A stretch of DNA of 64,000 bases from Oscillibacter valericigenes. Its GTDB lineage: Bacteria > Bacillota > Clostridia > Oscillospirales > Oscillospiraceae. The notes under the pieces were generated by a model. That model made no database searches and was not told where the DNA came from. It was given only the letters and a program-made list of their open reading frames with translations. Position 1 is the first letter of the stretch, and each line of letters opens with the position of its first letter. The stretch is taken from contig NZ_JAFBIQ010000001.1 of the NCBI RefSeq assembly GCF_021531315.1, forward strand, positions 1 to 64,000, given 5' to 3'. Positions 23,368 through 33,975 of the stretch are shown piece after piece. Both the position numbers and the translations under genes were made by a program.

Positions 23368-24512
23368 CAAGGAGTATTGCTTTACTCGGCTCGACCGGCT
23401 CCATCGGCCGCCAGACCTTGGAGGTCGCGCGCGAGCTTGGCCTGCGCGTCGCGGCACTGAGCGCCCATTCGAGCGTTGACCTCATTGAACAGCAGGCGCG
23501 GGAATTTTCCCCGCGTCTTGCCGTGCTTTATGACGAGGCCGCCGCCGCCGTTCTGCGCGAGCGGCTGCGTGATACGAAAACGCAAGTCCTCTCCGGTATG
23601 GAGGGGCTTCTTGCCGCCGCGACCGCGGAGGACGCGGACACGGTGGTGACCGCCGTGGTCGGCATGATCGGCCTGCGGCCGACGCTTGCCGCCATCGAAA
23701 AGGGCAAGCGCATCGCGCTGGCGAACAAGGAAACGCTGGTCTGCGCGGGTACGCTCGTGATGGATGCGGCGGAGCGGTACGGCGCAGAGATCGTGCCCGT
23801 GGACAGCGAGCACAGCGCTATTTTCCAGTGCGTGCAGGGCTGCCGCGACCGCGGCGAGATCAAGCGCCTCATTCTCACCTGCTCCGGCGGGCCGTTCTAC
23901 GGGCTTTCACATGAGGCGCTTGCGTGCAAGACGCGCGCCGACGCGCTGCGCCATCCCAACTGGACAATGGGCGCGAAGATCACCGTCGATTCTGCGACGC
24001 TGATGAACAAGGGCCTTGAGCTCATCGAGGCCATGCGGCTCTACCGTCTGCCGCTGCGGCAGGTGGAGGCGGTCATCCATCGCCAGAGCATCGTCCACTC
24101 GCTCGTGGAATATTGCGACGGCGCGATGCTCGCGCAGCTCGGCACGCCCGATATGAAGCTGCCCATCCGCTATGCGATGACCTATCCCAACCGCGCCGAA
24201 ACGCCCGACCGGACGCTCGACCTGCTCTCCTGTCCGCCGCTGACCTTTGCCGCCCCCGATGAGGAGGCCTTTCGCTGTCTGAAGCTCGCAAAGCAGTGCG
24301 CCGCAGTCGGCGGCACAGCCTGTGCCGTGCTCAACGGCGCGAATGAGGCCGCGGTCGGTGCGTTTTTGCAAGACCGCATCGGCTTCAACGATATTCCCGC
24401 GCTCGTGGAGGCGGCGCTCGAAACGGTCGAGCAGCGCGCCGAGCCGACGCTGGAGGAGATTCTAAGCGCGGACCGCCGCGCGCGCGAGGCTGTGGCCGCG
24501 CGCATCCAATAA
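23364..24512 (+). CDS. dxr: 1-deoxy-D-xylulose 5-phosphate reductoisomerase
   Basis: A 382-residue enzyme of the MEP isoprenoid pathway that converts DXP to MEP with NADPH. The nucleotide-binding 'LLGSTGSIGRQTLEV' is at the N-terminus; metal and substrate sites are in 'PVDSEHSAIFQC' near residue 150 and 'NWTMGAKITVDSATLMNKG' near 197. With ispG downstream and uppS upstream it ties isoprenoid supply to carrier-lipid synthesis. The start overlaps cdsA. Confidence 0.97.
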   Translation: MTRSIALLGSTGSIGRQTLEVARELGLRVAALSAHSSVDLIEQQAREFSPRLAVLYDEAAAAVLRERLRDTKTQVLSGMEGLLAAATAEDADTVVTAVVGMIGLRPTLAAIEKGKRIALANKETLVCAGTLVMDAAERYGAEIVPVDSEHSAIFQCVQGCRDRGEIKRLILTCSGGPFYGLSHEALACKTRADALRHPNWTMGAKITVDSATLMNKGLELIEAMRLYRLPLRQVEAVIHRQSIVHSLVEYCDGAMLAQLGTPDMKLPIRYAMTYPNRAETPDRTLDLLSCPPLTFAAPDEEAFRCLKLAKQCAAVGGTACAVLNGANEAAVGAFLQDRIGFNDIPALVEAALETVEQRAEPTLEEILSADRRAREAVAARIQ

Positions 24513-24536
24513 GCAAGTTCCATAAGGAGTTATTTC

Positions 24537-25622
24537 ATGTATATCATCGCTGCCATTTTGATCTTCGGCGTGCTCATCGCCGTGCATGAGCTGGGGCATT
24601 TCCTCGCCGCAAAAGCCTGCGGCGTGCGCGTCAATGAATTTTCCATCGGCATGGGACCCGCGATCTTTCATAAGACAAAGGGCGAGACGGAGTACTCGCT
24701 GCGTATTCTTCCCATCGGCGGCTACTGCGCCATGGAGGGCGAGGACGAGGCGAGCGACGATCCGCGCGCGCTGGAAAAGCAGGGCTTTTGGAAAAAGCTC
24801 TTCATCTTTGTTGCGGGCGCGGCGATGAACTTTCTCACCGGCTTTGTCATCATGCTCTGCCTCTATGCGGGCGCGCAGGGCTTCTATACGGCGGAGATCG
24901 TGGCCCTTGACCCCGCGTTTCCCCAGCAGGGCGAGAGCGGGCTGATGGTCGGCGATGTGATCTACGCCATCAACGGCGAGCGCATCTATCTCAAAAGCGA
25001 TGTGGGGACGGTGCTGGGCGTCACCGACATGGGAGAGGACGGCGCCATTGAGCTGACGGTCAAGCGCGGAGGCGAAAAGCTCAAGCGCACCCTGACGCTT
25101 CAGACCTATACGGACGAAAACGGTAAAGAGAGCCGCCGCTACGGCTTCACATACGGCGGTGTGGTCGAGGCAACGCCGCTCATTCGCCTGCAATACAGCT
25201 GGTACAACACGCTCGACTTCGTGCGTCTCGTGCGCATGAGCCTCAAGATGCTGGTGAACGGCTCGGCGGGGATCGACGATCTGAGTGGGCCGGTCGGCAT
25301 CGTTTCGACCATCAAGGATGTGGGAGAAACGGCGCAGGAGGAGGCCGAGGCGAACAACGAGAACGGTCTTGCCGCGGCGGCGGAGAGTATTCTCTACTTT
25401 GCCGCGCTCATCGCGGTCAACCTTGCCGTGATGAACCTGATCCCGTTCCCCGCACTCGACGGCGGCAAGGTGTTTTTCCTCGTGGTCAACGCCGCGGCAC
25501 TGGCGCTCTTCAAGCGTCAGATCCCGCCGAAATATGAGAACTATATCCACATGGCGGGCTTTGCCCTGCTGATGACGCTGATGCTCTTCATCACCTTCCG
25601 CGATGTGATGAAGCTGCTGTGA
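24537..25622 (+). CDS. rseP: Site-2 protease RseP/RasP family
   Basis: A 361-residue intramembrane zinc metalloprotease that cleaves membrane-embedded regulators such as anti-sigma factors. 'VHELGHFLAAK' (HExxH, residues about 18-28) lies in TM1. A PDZ domain follows with 'GDVIYAINGERI' near 140. The distal ligand motif is 'NLIPFPALDGGK' near 300, then a final TM. AAGGAG precedes the ATG. Substrates are unknown here. Confidence 0.95.
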   Translation: MYIIAAILIFGVLIAVHELGHFLAAKACGVRVNEFSIGMGPAIFHKTKGETEYSLRILPIGGYCAMEGEDEASDDPRALEKQGFWKKLFIFVAGAAMNFLTGFVIMLCLYAGAQGFYTAEIVALDPAFPQQGESGLMVGDVIYAINGERIYLKSDVGTVLGVTDMGEDGAIELTVKRGGEKLKRTLTLQTYTDENGKESRRYGFTYGGVVEATPLIRLQYSWYNTLDFVRLVRMSLKMLVNGSAGIDDLSGPVGIVSTIKDVGETAQEEAEANNENGLAAAAESILYFAALIAVNLAVMNLIPFPALDGGKVFFLVVNAAALALFKRQIPPKYENYIHMAGFALLMTLMLFITFRDVMKLL

Positions 25623-25635
25623 GGAGGGGAGAGGC

Positions 25636-26673
<1,038 letters not shown>

Positions 26674-26688
26674 GAGAGAAGCGGAGAA

Positions 26689-29600
26689 ATGGCACAAAGA
26701 ATACCGTTTTTTGAATTATTTGAGGGCTTTGCGCCGCCGATCGGCCTGCGCGTGCTGCTCACCGATGCCCGCGTGAGCGATGTTACGGTGGAGCAGGAGA
26801 GCCGCACGATGACGCTTGCGCTGACGGTGCTGCAGGAGGTCACAGACACCGAGCGCAGCGTGTTGGAGCAGCTTTTGGCTGAGCGCTTTGCGCTCAACGC
26901 CGTGCATATTTCGCTCACGCAAGGCGGCTTTCCCAAGCAGGAGCAGCTTAGTGCTAACGCCGGCGGCAGCGCGAAGAAGGTGCGCCCTGCGGGCAAGCTC
27001 ATCATGGGGCGCGAGATCAAGGGCCACCCCGTGCCGATGACCGAGCTGAACCCGAAGGCGGGCAATGTCGTGGTCGAGGGCAAGGTCTTCAAGTGCGAGT
27101 TCCGCGAGCTGCGCCAGCCGGGTATGTGGCTGGCGCTTATTGAGATGACCGACTACGAGGGCTCGGTCATCGTGCGCAAGCGGATGCTCGAGCGCGAGGT
27201 CGCGCCGCTGCGCGACCGCATTTCCAGCGGTATGTGGCTGCGCGTCGCGGGTACGATGGAGCTGACCTACGACGGCCACGATATGCAGCTCAACCCGCGC
27301 GACATCACCGAGATCACGCACGAGAGCCGACAGGACACCGCCGAGGTCAAGCGCGTGGAGCTGCACCTGCATACGCGAATGTCCAACATGGACGCGCTGA
27401 CCGACACGGGCAGCGTCGTCAAGCTCGCGGCAAAGTGGGGAATGCCAGCCATCGCCATCACCGACCACGGCGTCGCACAGTCCTTCCCGGACGCCTGGCA
27501 TGCCGGAGAGGGTAAAATAAAAGTCCTTTACGGCTGCGAGGGCTACTTCGTCAATAACCTCGACGACCGCATCGCCATTCACGGGAAGCGGGACATCGGC
27601 TTTTCCGATGAGATCGTCTGCTTTGACATCGAGACGACCGGTCTCAAGGTCATGCAGGAGGCTATCACCGAGATCGGCGCCGTGCGGCTGAGAGACGGCG
27701 AGATCGTCGAGACCTTCCAGACCTTTGTGGACCCCGAGCGGCGGCTCACGCCGGAGATCATCGGCCTCACCGGCATCACGGACGAAATGCTGCGCGGCGC
27801 GCCGAAGCTCGCCGACGCGCTCGCGGCGTTTCTCGCCTTCGCGGGCGACGCGCCGCTTGCGGCGCACAATGCGGAGTTCGACATCAGCTTTATCCGCGCG
27901 GGCTGCCAAAGGTGCGGCATCCCATTTGAGCCGACCTATATCGACACGCTCATTTTGGCGCAAAATCTGCTGCCGGGGCTGGGAAAATATAAGCTCGACA
28001 TTGTCGCCGACCATTTGCAGCTGCCGCAGTTCAACCACCACCGCGCGTCGGACGACGCCGTGCCGGTGGCACAGATGCTCACGAAGTTTTTCCCCATGCT
28101 CGCAGAGCGCGGCGTGACGCGCTTGCAGCAGATCAACGCAGAGATGGTCAAGCTGCGCCCGCTGGGGAGCAAGTCCAATCGTTTTCCCAAGCACATCATC
28201 CTGCTCGCCAAGAACAAGACGGGACTTAAAAATCTCTATCAGCTCATTTCGCTCTCGAACCTCAAATACTTCAAGCGCGTGCCGATCATTCCGAAAAGCG
28301 AGCTGATCGCGCACCGCGAGGGGCTGATCGTCGGCTCGGCCTGCGAGGCGGGCGAGCTGTTCCGCGCCGTCGCGGACCACAAGGATTGGGACGAGCTCAA
28401 GCGCATCGCGTCCTTCTACGACTATCTCGAAATTCAGCCCATCTGCAATAACCTCTTCATGCTGCGCGAGGGCGCGGTCAAGAGCGAGGAGGAGCTGCGC
28501 GACTATAACCGCACCATCGTCCGGCTTGGTGAGGAGCTGGGCAAAAGAGTGGTCGCCACCGGTGACGTGCATTTTCAGGAGCCGGAGGACGAGGTCTACC
28601 GCCATATTCTGCTCGCCTCGAAGAAATTCCCCGACGCCAACGCGCCGCTGCCGCTTTACTTCCGCACGACGGACGAAATGCTTAGGGAATTTGAATACCT
28701 CGGCAAGGAGAAGGCCTACGAGGTGGTTGTGACCAACACGCGCGCCATCGCCGACGAGGTGGAGGAGATCGAGCTGCTGCCGAAGGGTAAGCTCTTCCCG
28801 CCGCGCCTCGAAAACTCCGAGGAGGACCTCAACCGCCTTGTGTGGGATAAGGTCCACGCGCTCTATGGCGACGAGCCGCCAAAGCTCATCAAGGACCGTT
28901 TGGACATCGAGCTGGGCGGCATCCTCGGCAAGTACGATGTGGTCTATATGTCGGCGCAGAAGCTTGTCCAGCGCAGTTTGGAGTGCGGTTATCTCGTCGG
29001 CTCACGAGGCAGCGTCGGCTCGTCGCTCGTCGCCTATATGTCCGGCATCACCGAGGTCAACTCGCTCCCACCGCACTACCGCTGTCCGAAGTGCCGCAAC
29101 AGTGAGTTCGTCACCGACGGCAGCTACGGCTGCGGTGCGGATATGCCGGATAAAAACTGCCCCGTCTGCGGCACGAAGTATGTTAAGGACGGCTTCGATA
29201 TTCCGTTCGAGACTTTCCTTGGCTTCGGCGGCGGCAAGGTACCGGACATCGACCTGAACTTCTCGGGCGAATATCAGGCGCGGGCGCATCGCCACGCGAT
29301 CGAGATGTTCGGCGAAACGCAGGTATTTCGTGCGGGCACCATCGGTACGCTGGCGGAAAAGACCGCCTTCGGTTTTGTCAAGAAATATCTGGAGGAAAAC
29401 GGCATCCAGTCGGGCGCGGCGGAGATCGACCGCCTGACGGCGGGCTGCGTCGGCGTGCGCCGCACGACCGGCCAGCATCCCGGTGGATTGGTCGTCGTGC
29501 CGGACGATATGGAGATCGAGGATTTCTGTCCTGTCCAGCATCCCGCCGACGCGGAGGACAGCGAAACCGTCACCACGCACTTTGAATACCACTGCATGGA

Positions 29601-30675
29601 GGACAATCTGCTCAAGCTCGATATGCTCGGGCACGATGACCCCACCATGATTCGTATGCTCGAGGATCTTACCGGCGTGAACGCCCGCGAGATCCCGCTT
29701 GACGACCCCGACACGATGAGCATTTTCACCTCGTCGAAGGTGCTTGGCTTTGAAGACGACGACCTGCTCGGTCCCACCGGCGCGGTCGCCATTCCCGAGT
29801 TCAACACGCGCTTCACGCGCCAGATGCTCGTTGATACACAGCCGAAGGATTTCAACACGCTCGTGCGTCTCTCCGGCTTTTCGCACGGCACGGATGTGTG
29901 GCTCGGCAACGCGCGCGAGCTGATCGTCAGCGGTACGGCAAGCGTTCTGGAAACGGTCGGCTGCCGTGACGACATCATGCTCTACCTCATCTCGATGGGT
30001 CTTGACCCGAAGATGAGCTTCAAGATCATGGAGGCCGTGCGCAAGGGCAAGGTCAAAAAGGGCGGCTTTCAGGACGGTTGGGTCGAGGCAATGCAGGAGC
30101 ACGATGTGCCGCAGTGGTACATCGAGTCGCTCGCCAAAATCGGCTATCTCTTCCCGAAGGCGCACGCGGTCGCCTATGTGATGATGGCGTTTCGCATCGC
30201 GTGGTTCAAGGTGCATGAGCCGCTGGCATTCTACGCGACCTTTTTCACCGTCCGCGCGAAGGCCTTTGACGCGGAATACTGCTGCGCAGGCATTGACGCG
30301 GTCAAGCGCAAGATCCGCGAGATCGAAAACAATAAGGACGCCTCCGCCGCCGAGCAGGACCTGATGACTACGCTCGAGGTCTGCTACGAGTTCTACCGCC
30401 GCGGCTTTCACTTCGATACCATCGACATCTACCGCTCCGACGCGACGAAATTCACCGTCACGGAGGGCGGGCTCCTGCCGCCGTTCACCTCGGTGCACGG
30501 TCTCGGCGAGGCCGCGGCGCTCGACACGGTCGAGAAGCGGCAGGGCAAGGAGTTCATCTCGGTCGAGGAATTCTCCATGTGCTGCAATAAGCTTTCCAAG
30601 ACGCACATCGAGCAGCTCCGCGCGCTCGGCTCCTTCGCCGGCATGGCGGACACCAGCCAGATGACGCTGTTCTGA
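26689..30675 (+). CDS. polC: DNA polymerase III PolC-type alpha subunit
   Basis: A 1328-residue replicative polymerase of low-GC Gram-positives, slightly shorter than the roughly 1437-residue B. subtilis enzyme. In order: N-terminal domains and OB fold (to about 220), first half of PHP domain ('VELHLHTRMSNMDAL' near 226), DEDD proofreading exonuclease ('FDIETTGL' near 312), rest of PHP, zinc finger ('CPKCRNSEF' and 'CPVCGTKY' near 799-828), catalytic Asps in 'PDIDLNFSGE' near 850, and a C-terminal clamp-binding motif 'QMTLF' at the very end. The ribosome site is weak. It is the last gene of the pyrH operon. The second polymerase gene, dnaE, lies 20 kb away. Confidence 0.97.
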   Translation: MAQRIPFFELFEGFAPPIGLRVLLTDARVSDVTVEQESRTMTLALTVLQEVTDTERSVLEQLLAERFALNAVHISLTQGGFPKQEQLSANAGGSAKKVRPAGKLIMGREIKGHPVPMTELNPKAGNVVVEGKVFKCEFRELRQPGMWLALIEMTDYEGSVIVRKRMLEREVAPLRDRISSGMWLRVAGTMELTYDGHDMQLNPRDITEITHESRQDTAEVKRVELHLHTRMSNMDALTDTGSVVKLAAKWGMPAIAITDHGVAQSFPDAWHAGEGKIKVLYGCEGYFVNNLDDRIAIHGKRDIGFSDEIVCFDIETTGLKVMQEAITEIGAVRLRDGEIVETFQTFVDPERRLTPEIIGLTGITDEMLRGAPKLADALAAFLAFAGDAPLAAHNAEFDISFIRAGCQRCGIPFEPTYIDTLILAQNLLPGLGKYKLDIVADHLQLPQFNHHRASDDAVPVAQMLTKFFPMLAERGVTRLQQINAEMVKLRPLGSKSNRFPKHIILLAKNKTGLKNLYQLISLSNLKYFKRVPIIPKSELIAHREGLIVGSACEAGELFRAVADHKDWDELKRIASFYDYLEIQPICNNLFMLREGAVKSEEELRDYNRTIVRLGEELGKRVVATGDVHFQEPEDEVYRHILLASKKFPDANAPLPLYFRTTDEMLREFEYLGKEKAYEVVVTNTRAIADEVEEIELLPKGKLFPPRLENSEEDLNRLVWDKVHALYGDEPPKLIKDRLDIELGGILGKYDVVYMSAQKLVQRSLECGYLVGSRGSVGSSLVAYMSGITEVNSLPPHYRCPKCRNSEFVTDGSYGCGADMPDKNCPVCGTKYVKDGFDIPFETFLGFGGGKVPDIDLNFSGEYQARAHRHAIEMFGETQVFRAGTIGTLAEKTAFGFVKKYLEENGIQSGAAEIDRLTAGCVGVRRTTGQHPGGLVVVPDDMEIEDFCPVQHPADAEDSETVTTHFEYHCMEDNLLKLDMLGHDDPTMIRMLEDLTGVNAREIPLDDPDTMSIFTSSKVLGFEDDDLLGPTGAVAIPEFNTRFTRQMLVDTQPKDFNTLVRLSGFSHGTDVWLGNARELIVSGTASVLETVGCRDDIMLYLISMGLDPKMSFKIMEAVRKGKVKKGGFQDGWVEAMQEHDVPQWYIESLAKIGYLFPKAHAVAYVMMAFRIAWFKVHEPLAFYATFFTVRAKAFDAEYCCAGIDAVKRKIREIENNKDASAAEQDLMTTLEVCYEFYRRGFHFDTIDIYRSDATKFTVTEGGLLPPFTSVHGLGEAAALDTVEKRQGKEFISVEEFSMCCNKLSKTHIEQLRALGSFAGMADTSQMTLF

Positions 30676-30680
30676 TAAGA

Positions 30681-30716
30681 AAACGCAAGACCTGCCAATG
30701 GCAGGTCTTGCGTTTT
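30681..30716. terminator. Bidirectional terminator after polC
   Basis: A 16-bp perfect stem (30681-30696 with 30700-30715, loop AAT) with flanking A- and T-runs. It ends the pyrH-polC operon and the leftward pot-linked operon. Confidence 0.93.
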
Positions 30717-30739
30717 TCATGCTGTCATTCAAAAGATGC

Positions 30740-31612
30740 TTACAGTCCCAGCTCCACCGCGCGGCGCAGACGGACCTTGCCGTCGAGTGCGGCGTCGATG
30801 GTTTGAATAAGAGCCTCGCGGTCGCGGTTGAGCGTACCGCCGAGGGGAAGGTAGTTCGAGGCGTGATTGGAGCGGAAGACGCTCCCCTCGGAGTCGATGT
30901 GCTTGAGGAAAAGCCGCGTTTCGCGCATCAGGTCGGCAGGCTCCATCATCACAAAGTCGCCCGCTTCGATCCAGTCGTGCAGGGGCGTGCCGGAGTAGAC
31001 GCGCAGCGTCAGAAAGGCGATGAACTCCGGTTTCATGGCGCTCACGGCCTTCGCCGTGTCGATGGCGTGGGACTGCCAGTCGCCGTTGAGCCCCGCCATG
31101 CCGTTGATGGCGGTGACGGAGATTGCGATGCCCGCTGCCTTGCAGCGAAGAGCATTTTCAACGGTCTCGGCGGCTGTGACGCCCTTGTTGAACTTCAAGA
31201 GCAGCTCCTCATTGCCGCTTTCCAGACCGATGTAGACGAGCGCCAGCCCGTGCTCACGCAGGGTGCGCAGCTCCTCGTCGGTCTTGCGTACGATTGCCTT
31301 GGTGGTTGCGTAGGCCGCCACGCGCGTACACTCGGGGAAGTATTCGCGGATAAAGTCCAGCACCTTCAGAAGATAGTCCATCGGCAAAATCAGCGCATCG
31401 CCGTCGGCGAGAAAGATGCGCTCAATGCGCCGCTCGTAGCTGCGCACCTCGGCGAGGTCGCGCAGAATGTCCTCCACCGGACGGATGGAGAATTTCTTCT
31501 CCTTGTACATATTGCAGAACGCGCATTTGTTGTGGCTGCATCCGAGCGTGCACTGCACGATCAGGCTGTATGCCTCGCTCGGCGGACGGTAGACGGCTCC
31601 GTAGTAATGCAT
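30740..31612 (-). CDS. Radical SAM protein of unknown function
   Basis: A 290-residue radical SAM enzyme. The cluster motif sits near residue 21 as 'CTLGCSHNKCAFCNMYKEK'; the spacing of the last three Cys (C-x4-C-x2-C) is typical of the 'N-K-C-x-F-C-N-M-Y' subgroup of Elp3/HemN-like proteins. A SAM-binding 'LADGDALILP' is near 92 and 'IGLESGNEELL' near 150. AAGGAGG precedes the ATG. It is the last gene of the leftward cluster beginning with the pot regulator, 18 bases after the thioesterase. The substrate is unknown. Confidence 0.85.
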   Translation of the reverse strand: MHYYGAVYRPPSEAYSLIVQCTLGCSHNKCAFCNMYKEKKFSIRPVEDILRDLAEVRSYERRIERIFLADGDALILPMDYLLKVLDFIREYFPECTRVAAYATTKAIVRKTDEELRTLREHGLALVYIGLESGNEELLLKFNKGVTAAETVENALRCKAAGIAISVTAINGMAGLNGDWQSHAIDTAKAVSAMKPEFIAFLTLRVYSGTPLHDWIEAGDFVMMEPADLMRETRLFLKHIDSEGSVFRSNHASNYLPLGGTLNRDREALIQTIDAALDGKVRLRRAVELGL

Positions 31613-31630
31613 GGGCTTCCTCCTTATTTC

Positions 31631-32023
31631 TTATGCTTCCAGCTTGGCCTGACACTTCTTCATGAAGCGCTCGCAGTCGATGATGGCGCGCTCGTGCGTG
31701 CCTTCGCCGATGAGACCCTTGTTATCGTATGCCGAAACCTTGAAGGTATACATCTTGCCGTTTTCGGAGATGGCGATCAGCTCGGCCTTCGCTGTGATCT
31801 CCACACCGATGGGGGAGGGGGAGACATGGCGGATGTTGACCATCGTGCCGACGCTGCTCTTATCCTCGCTCAGATGCTCCTTCATGTAGTAGTAGGCCGC
31901 GGCCTCCATCCAGCAAATGAGGAAGGGGGTGGCGAAGATGTCCAGCCCGCCGGAGCCGAGCGCGCCAGCGGTCCGCTCCTTGGTGACAACATTTTTGTAC
32001 TCGTAGGTGTCTCCGATCTGCAT
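31631..32023 (-). CDS. Hotdog-fold thioesterase (FlK-like)
   Basis: A 130-residue hotdog protein resembling fluoroacetyl-CoA thioesterase FlK and its many housekeeping relatives. Candidate catalytic residues are visible as Thr and Glu in 'FATPFLICWMEAAA' near residues 32-42 and His in 'NIRHVSPSP' near 67. It probably hydrolyses a short acyl-CoA in the cytoplasm. It lies 32 bases downstream of the potCD fusion on the same strand. Whether it is truly linked to polyamine metabolism (for example by hydrolysing acyl-CoAs) is speculation. Confidence 0.82.
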   Translation of the reverse strand: MQIGDTYEYKNVVTKERTAGALGSGGLDIFATPFLICWMEAAAYYYMKEHLSEDKSSVGTMVNIRHVSPSPIGVEITAKAELIAISENGKMYTFKVSAYDNKGLIGEGTHERAIIDCERFMKKCQAKLEA

Positions 32024-32055
32024 GGGTATGCTTCCTTTCTTTTGTGCGGTGTTTT

Positions 32056-33969
32056 TTACTTGGCCGCCTTGACCTTGATCCAGAGCTTGCTCAGCTCGCG
32101 CATGAGAATTTGATTGTCATGGAACATCTCATCCTTCTCATAGCCGGAGCGGGGCAGGTAGGCGGCATTTTCTGCATAGAGATCCTCGGAGGAGGTCATC
32201 TCCTCGAATACCTCTGCATTGGGAGAAGTATACCCCACTGTTTCCGTATTGTCAAATGCAGCCTCATAGGTGAGCATATAGTTGATGAACTCGTGCGCGA
32301 GGGCGGGGTTCTCCGCGTTCGCAGGCACGACCATCGCGTCGCACCAGATGTTCGTGCCCTCGCTCGGCATGAAGAAGCTCATGTCCTCGTTCTCGTCGAG
32401 AATGACGGTGGCGTCTCCGGAGTAGACGACCGCGAGGTCTTTGTAGCCGTTCATCATGCCGTCGATGACCTCGTCGGTCACATAGACGGGGGACATGGTG
32501 TTGTTGAGCTGCAGCAGCCACTCATAGGCGGCGTTGATCTCGTCGGGATCGGAGGTGTTCATCGAGTAGCCGAGCGCCTTGAAGGCCATCATAAACGAGT
32601 CACGCTCGGAGTCGTAGATGTAGAGATGGCCGGCGTAGTCGGTGTTGCGCAGCACCTCCCAGCCCTGTGCCTCGACCACGACGGGATCGACATTCTCGTG
32701 GTTGTAGACGATGCCGACGCTGCCCCAAAAGTAGGGGACGGACCACTCGTTATCGGGGTCGTAGCTCATGCCGCGCACGGCGTCGTCCATGTTCTCAAGG
32801 TTCGGGAGCAGGCTGTGGTTGAGCGGCTGAAGGAAGTCCTCCTTCATCAAGCGCTCGATCATGTAGTCCGAGGGAATGACCACATCGTAGCGGTCGCCTG
32901 CCATGAGCTTGGTATACATCATTTCGTTGGAGTCGAAATTCTCCACGATGACCTTCACGCCGAACTGCTTTTCAAAGTCGCCGATGACATTCTCACCGAG
33001 GTATTCGCCGGGGAGGTAGAGCTTCAAAACATTGCTGCCGTATTTTTCAATGGCAGCGGCGTTCTTGTGCTGTCGGGCCATGCCCGCGCCGACCGTCCCG
33101 CCGAGCACAGCGAGCACCAGCACAGCGGCGATGGCGGCCGTCAGCTTGCGGTTTACTGCAAAGGAATTTCCCTTTTCACCATCTGTTTTTGCGCGCTTTT
33201 CATGCAGGATCGGCACCAGATTGACGATGCCGAGCACCAGCGTGATGGCAACGATCACCAGCGTGGAGAGCGCGTTGATGGAGGGGTTGACGCGCTTGGA
33301 CATGGTGTAGACGAGAATGGAAATGTTGTTCACGCCGTTGCCCGTGGTAAAGTAGGAGATGACGAAATCGTCAAAGCTCATCGTAAAGGCGATCAGCGCG
33401 CCGGAGATGATGCCGGGGCGGATCTGCGGCACGATGACCTTCATGAGCGCCTGAAAGGGCGTCGCGCCGAGGTCCATCGCCGCATCGATCAGATTCGGGT
33501 CGAGTGAGCGCAGCTTCGGCGTGACCGAGAGCATGACATAGGGGATGCAGAACATGATATGTGCGAGCAGCAGCGTGAGGAAGCCCTTTTTCACCGCCAA
33601 CACGCTGAAGAACATCAGCAGGCTGATGCCGGTGACTATGTCGGGGTTCATCACGGGCAGGTCGTTCACGCGCTCGACCATCGCCTGCACGACCCTTCTG
33701 GACTTGGAGAGGCCGATGGCGGTGATGGTGCCGATCACGGTGGAAACGATCGTTGCGATCACAGCGATGAGCATGGTGTAGAGCACGGCCTCCATCATCG
33801 TAGAGTCCGCGAACATCTTCTCATACCAGCGCAGCGAAAAGCCGCCGAATTTTGTGAGCGAGCGGGAATCATTGAAGGAAAAGACGATGATGTAGAGAAT
33901 GGGAAGATAGAAGAACAGCATCGTCAGCGCGAGGATGATCTTTGAGAAAAGTGCGGTTTTCTTTTTCAT
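32056..33969 (-). CDS. potCD: Spermidine/putrescine ABC transporter PotC-PotD fusion
   Basis: A 637-residue fusion of an inner-membrane permease and its substrate-binding protein. Residues 1-258 are PotC with six membrane segments and the EAA loop 'DAAMDLGATPFQALMKVIVP' (162-181). A charged cytoplasmic linker leads to an extra TM at 277-297, and residues 312-637 are a PotD-type periplasmic-binding fold ('LKLYLPGEYLGENVIGDFE', 'DVVIPSDYMIERL', 'VPYFWGSVGIVYN'). The anchor replaces the lipoprotein signal of a free PotD, so one binding protein is tethered to each permease. The gene starts 6 bases after potB ends. Confidence 0.93.
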   Translation of the reverse strand: MKKKTALFSKIILALTMLFFYLPILYIIVFSFNDSRSLTKFGGFSLRWYEKMFADSTMMEAVLYTMLIAVIATIVSTVIGTITAIGLSKSRRVVQAMVERVNDLPVMNPDIVTGISLLMFFSVLAVKKGFLTLLLAHIMFCIPYVMLSVTPKLRSLDPNLIDAAMDLGATPFQALMKVIVPQIRPGIISGALIAFTMSFDDFVISYFTTGNGVNNISILVYTMSKRVNPSINALSTLVIVAITLVLGIVNLVPILHEKRAKTDGEKGNSFAVNRKLTAAIAAVLVLAVLGGTVGAGMARQHKNAAAIEKYGSNVLKLYLPGEYLGENVIGDFEKQFGVKVIVENFDSNEMMYTKLMAGDRYDVVIPSDYMIERLMKEDFLQPLNHSLLPNLENMDDAVRGMSYDPDNEWSVPYFWGSVGIVYNHENVDPVVVEAQGWEVLRNTDYAGHLYIYDSERDSFMMAFKALGYSMNTSDPDEINAAYEWLLQLNNTMSPVYVTDEVIDGMMNGYKDLAVVYSGDATVILDENEDMSFFMPSEGTNIWCDAMVVPANAENPALAHEFINYMLTYEAAFDNTETVGYTSPNAEVFEEMTSSEDLYAENAAYLPRSGYEKDEMFHDNQILMRELSKLWIKVKAAK

Positions 33970-33975
33970 CGTCTC

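Noticed and set aside
26716-30732. Long antisense frames opposite polC
   Set aside because: Same reason: low-complexity shadow translation; polC has every expected motif in the plus frame.
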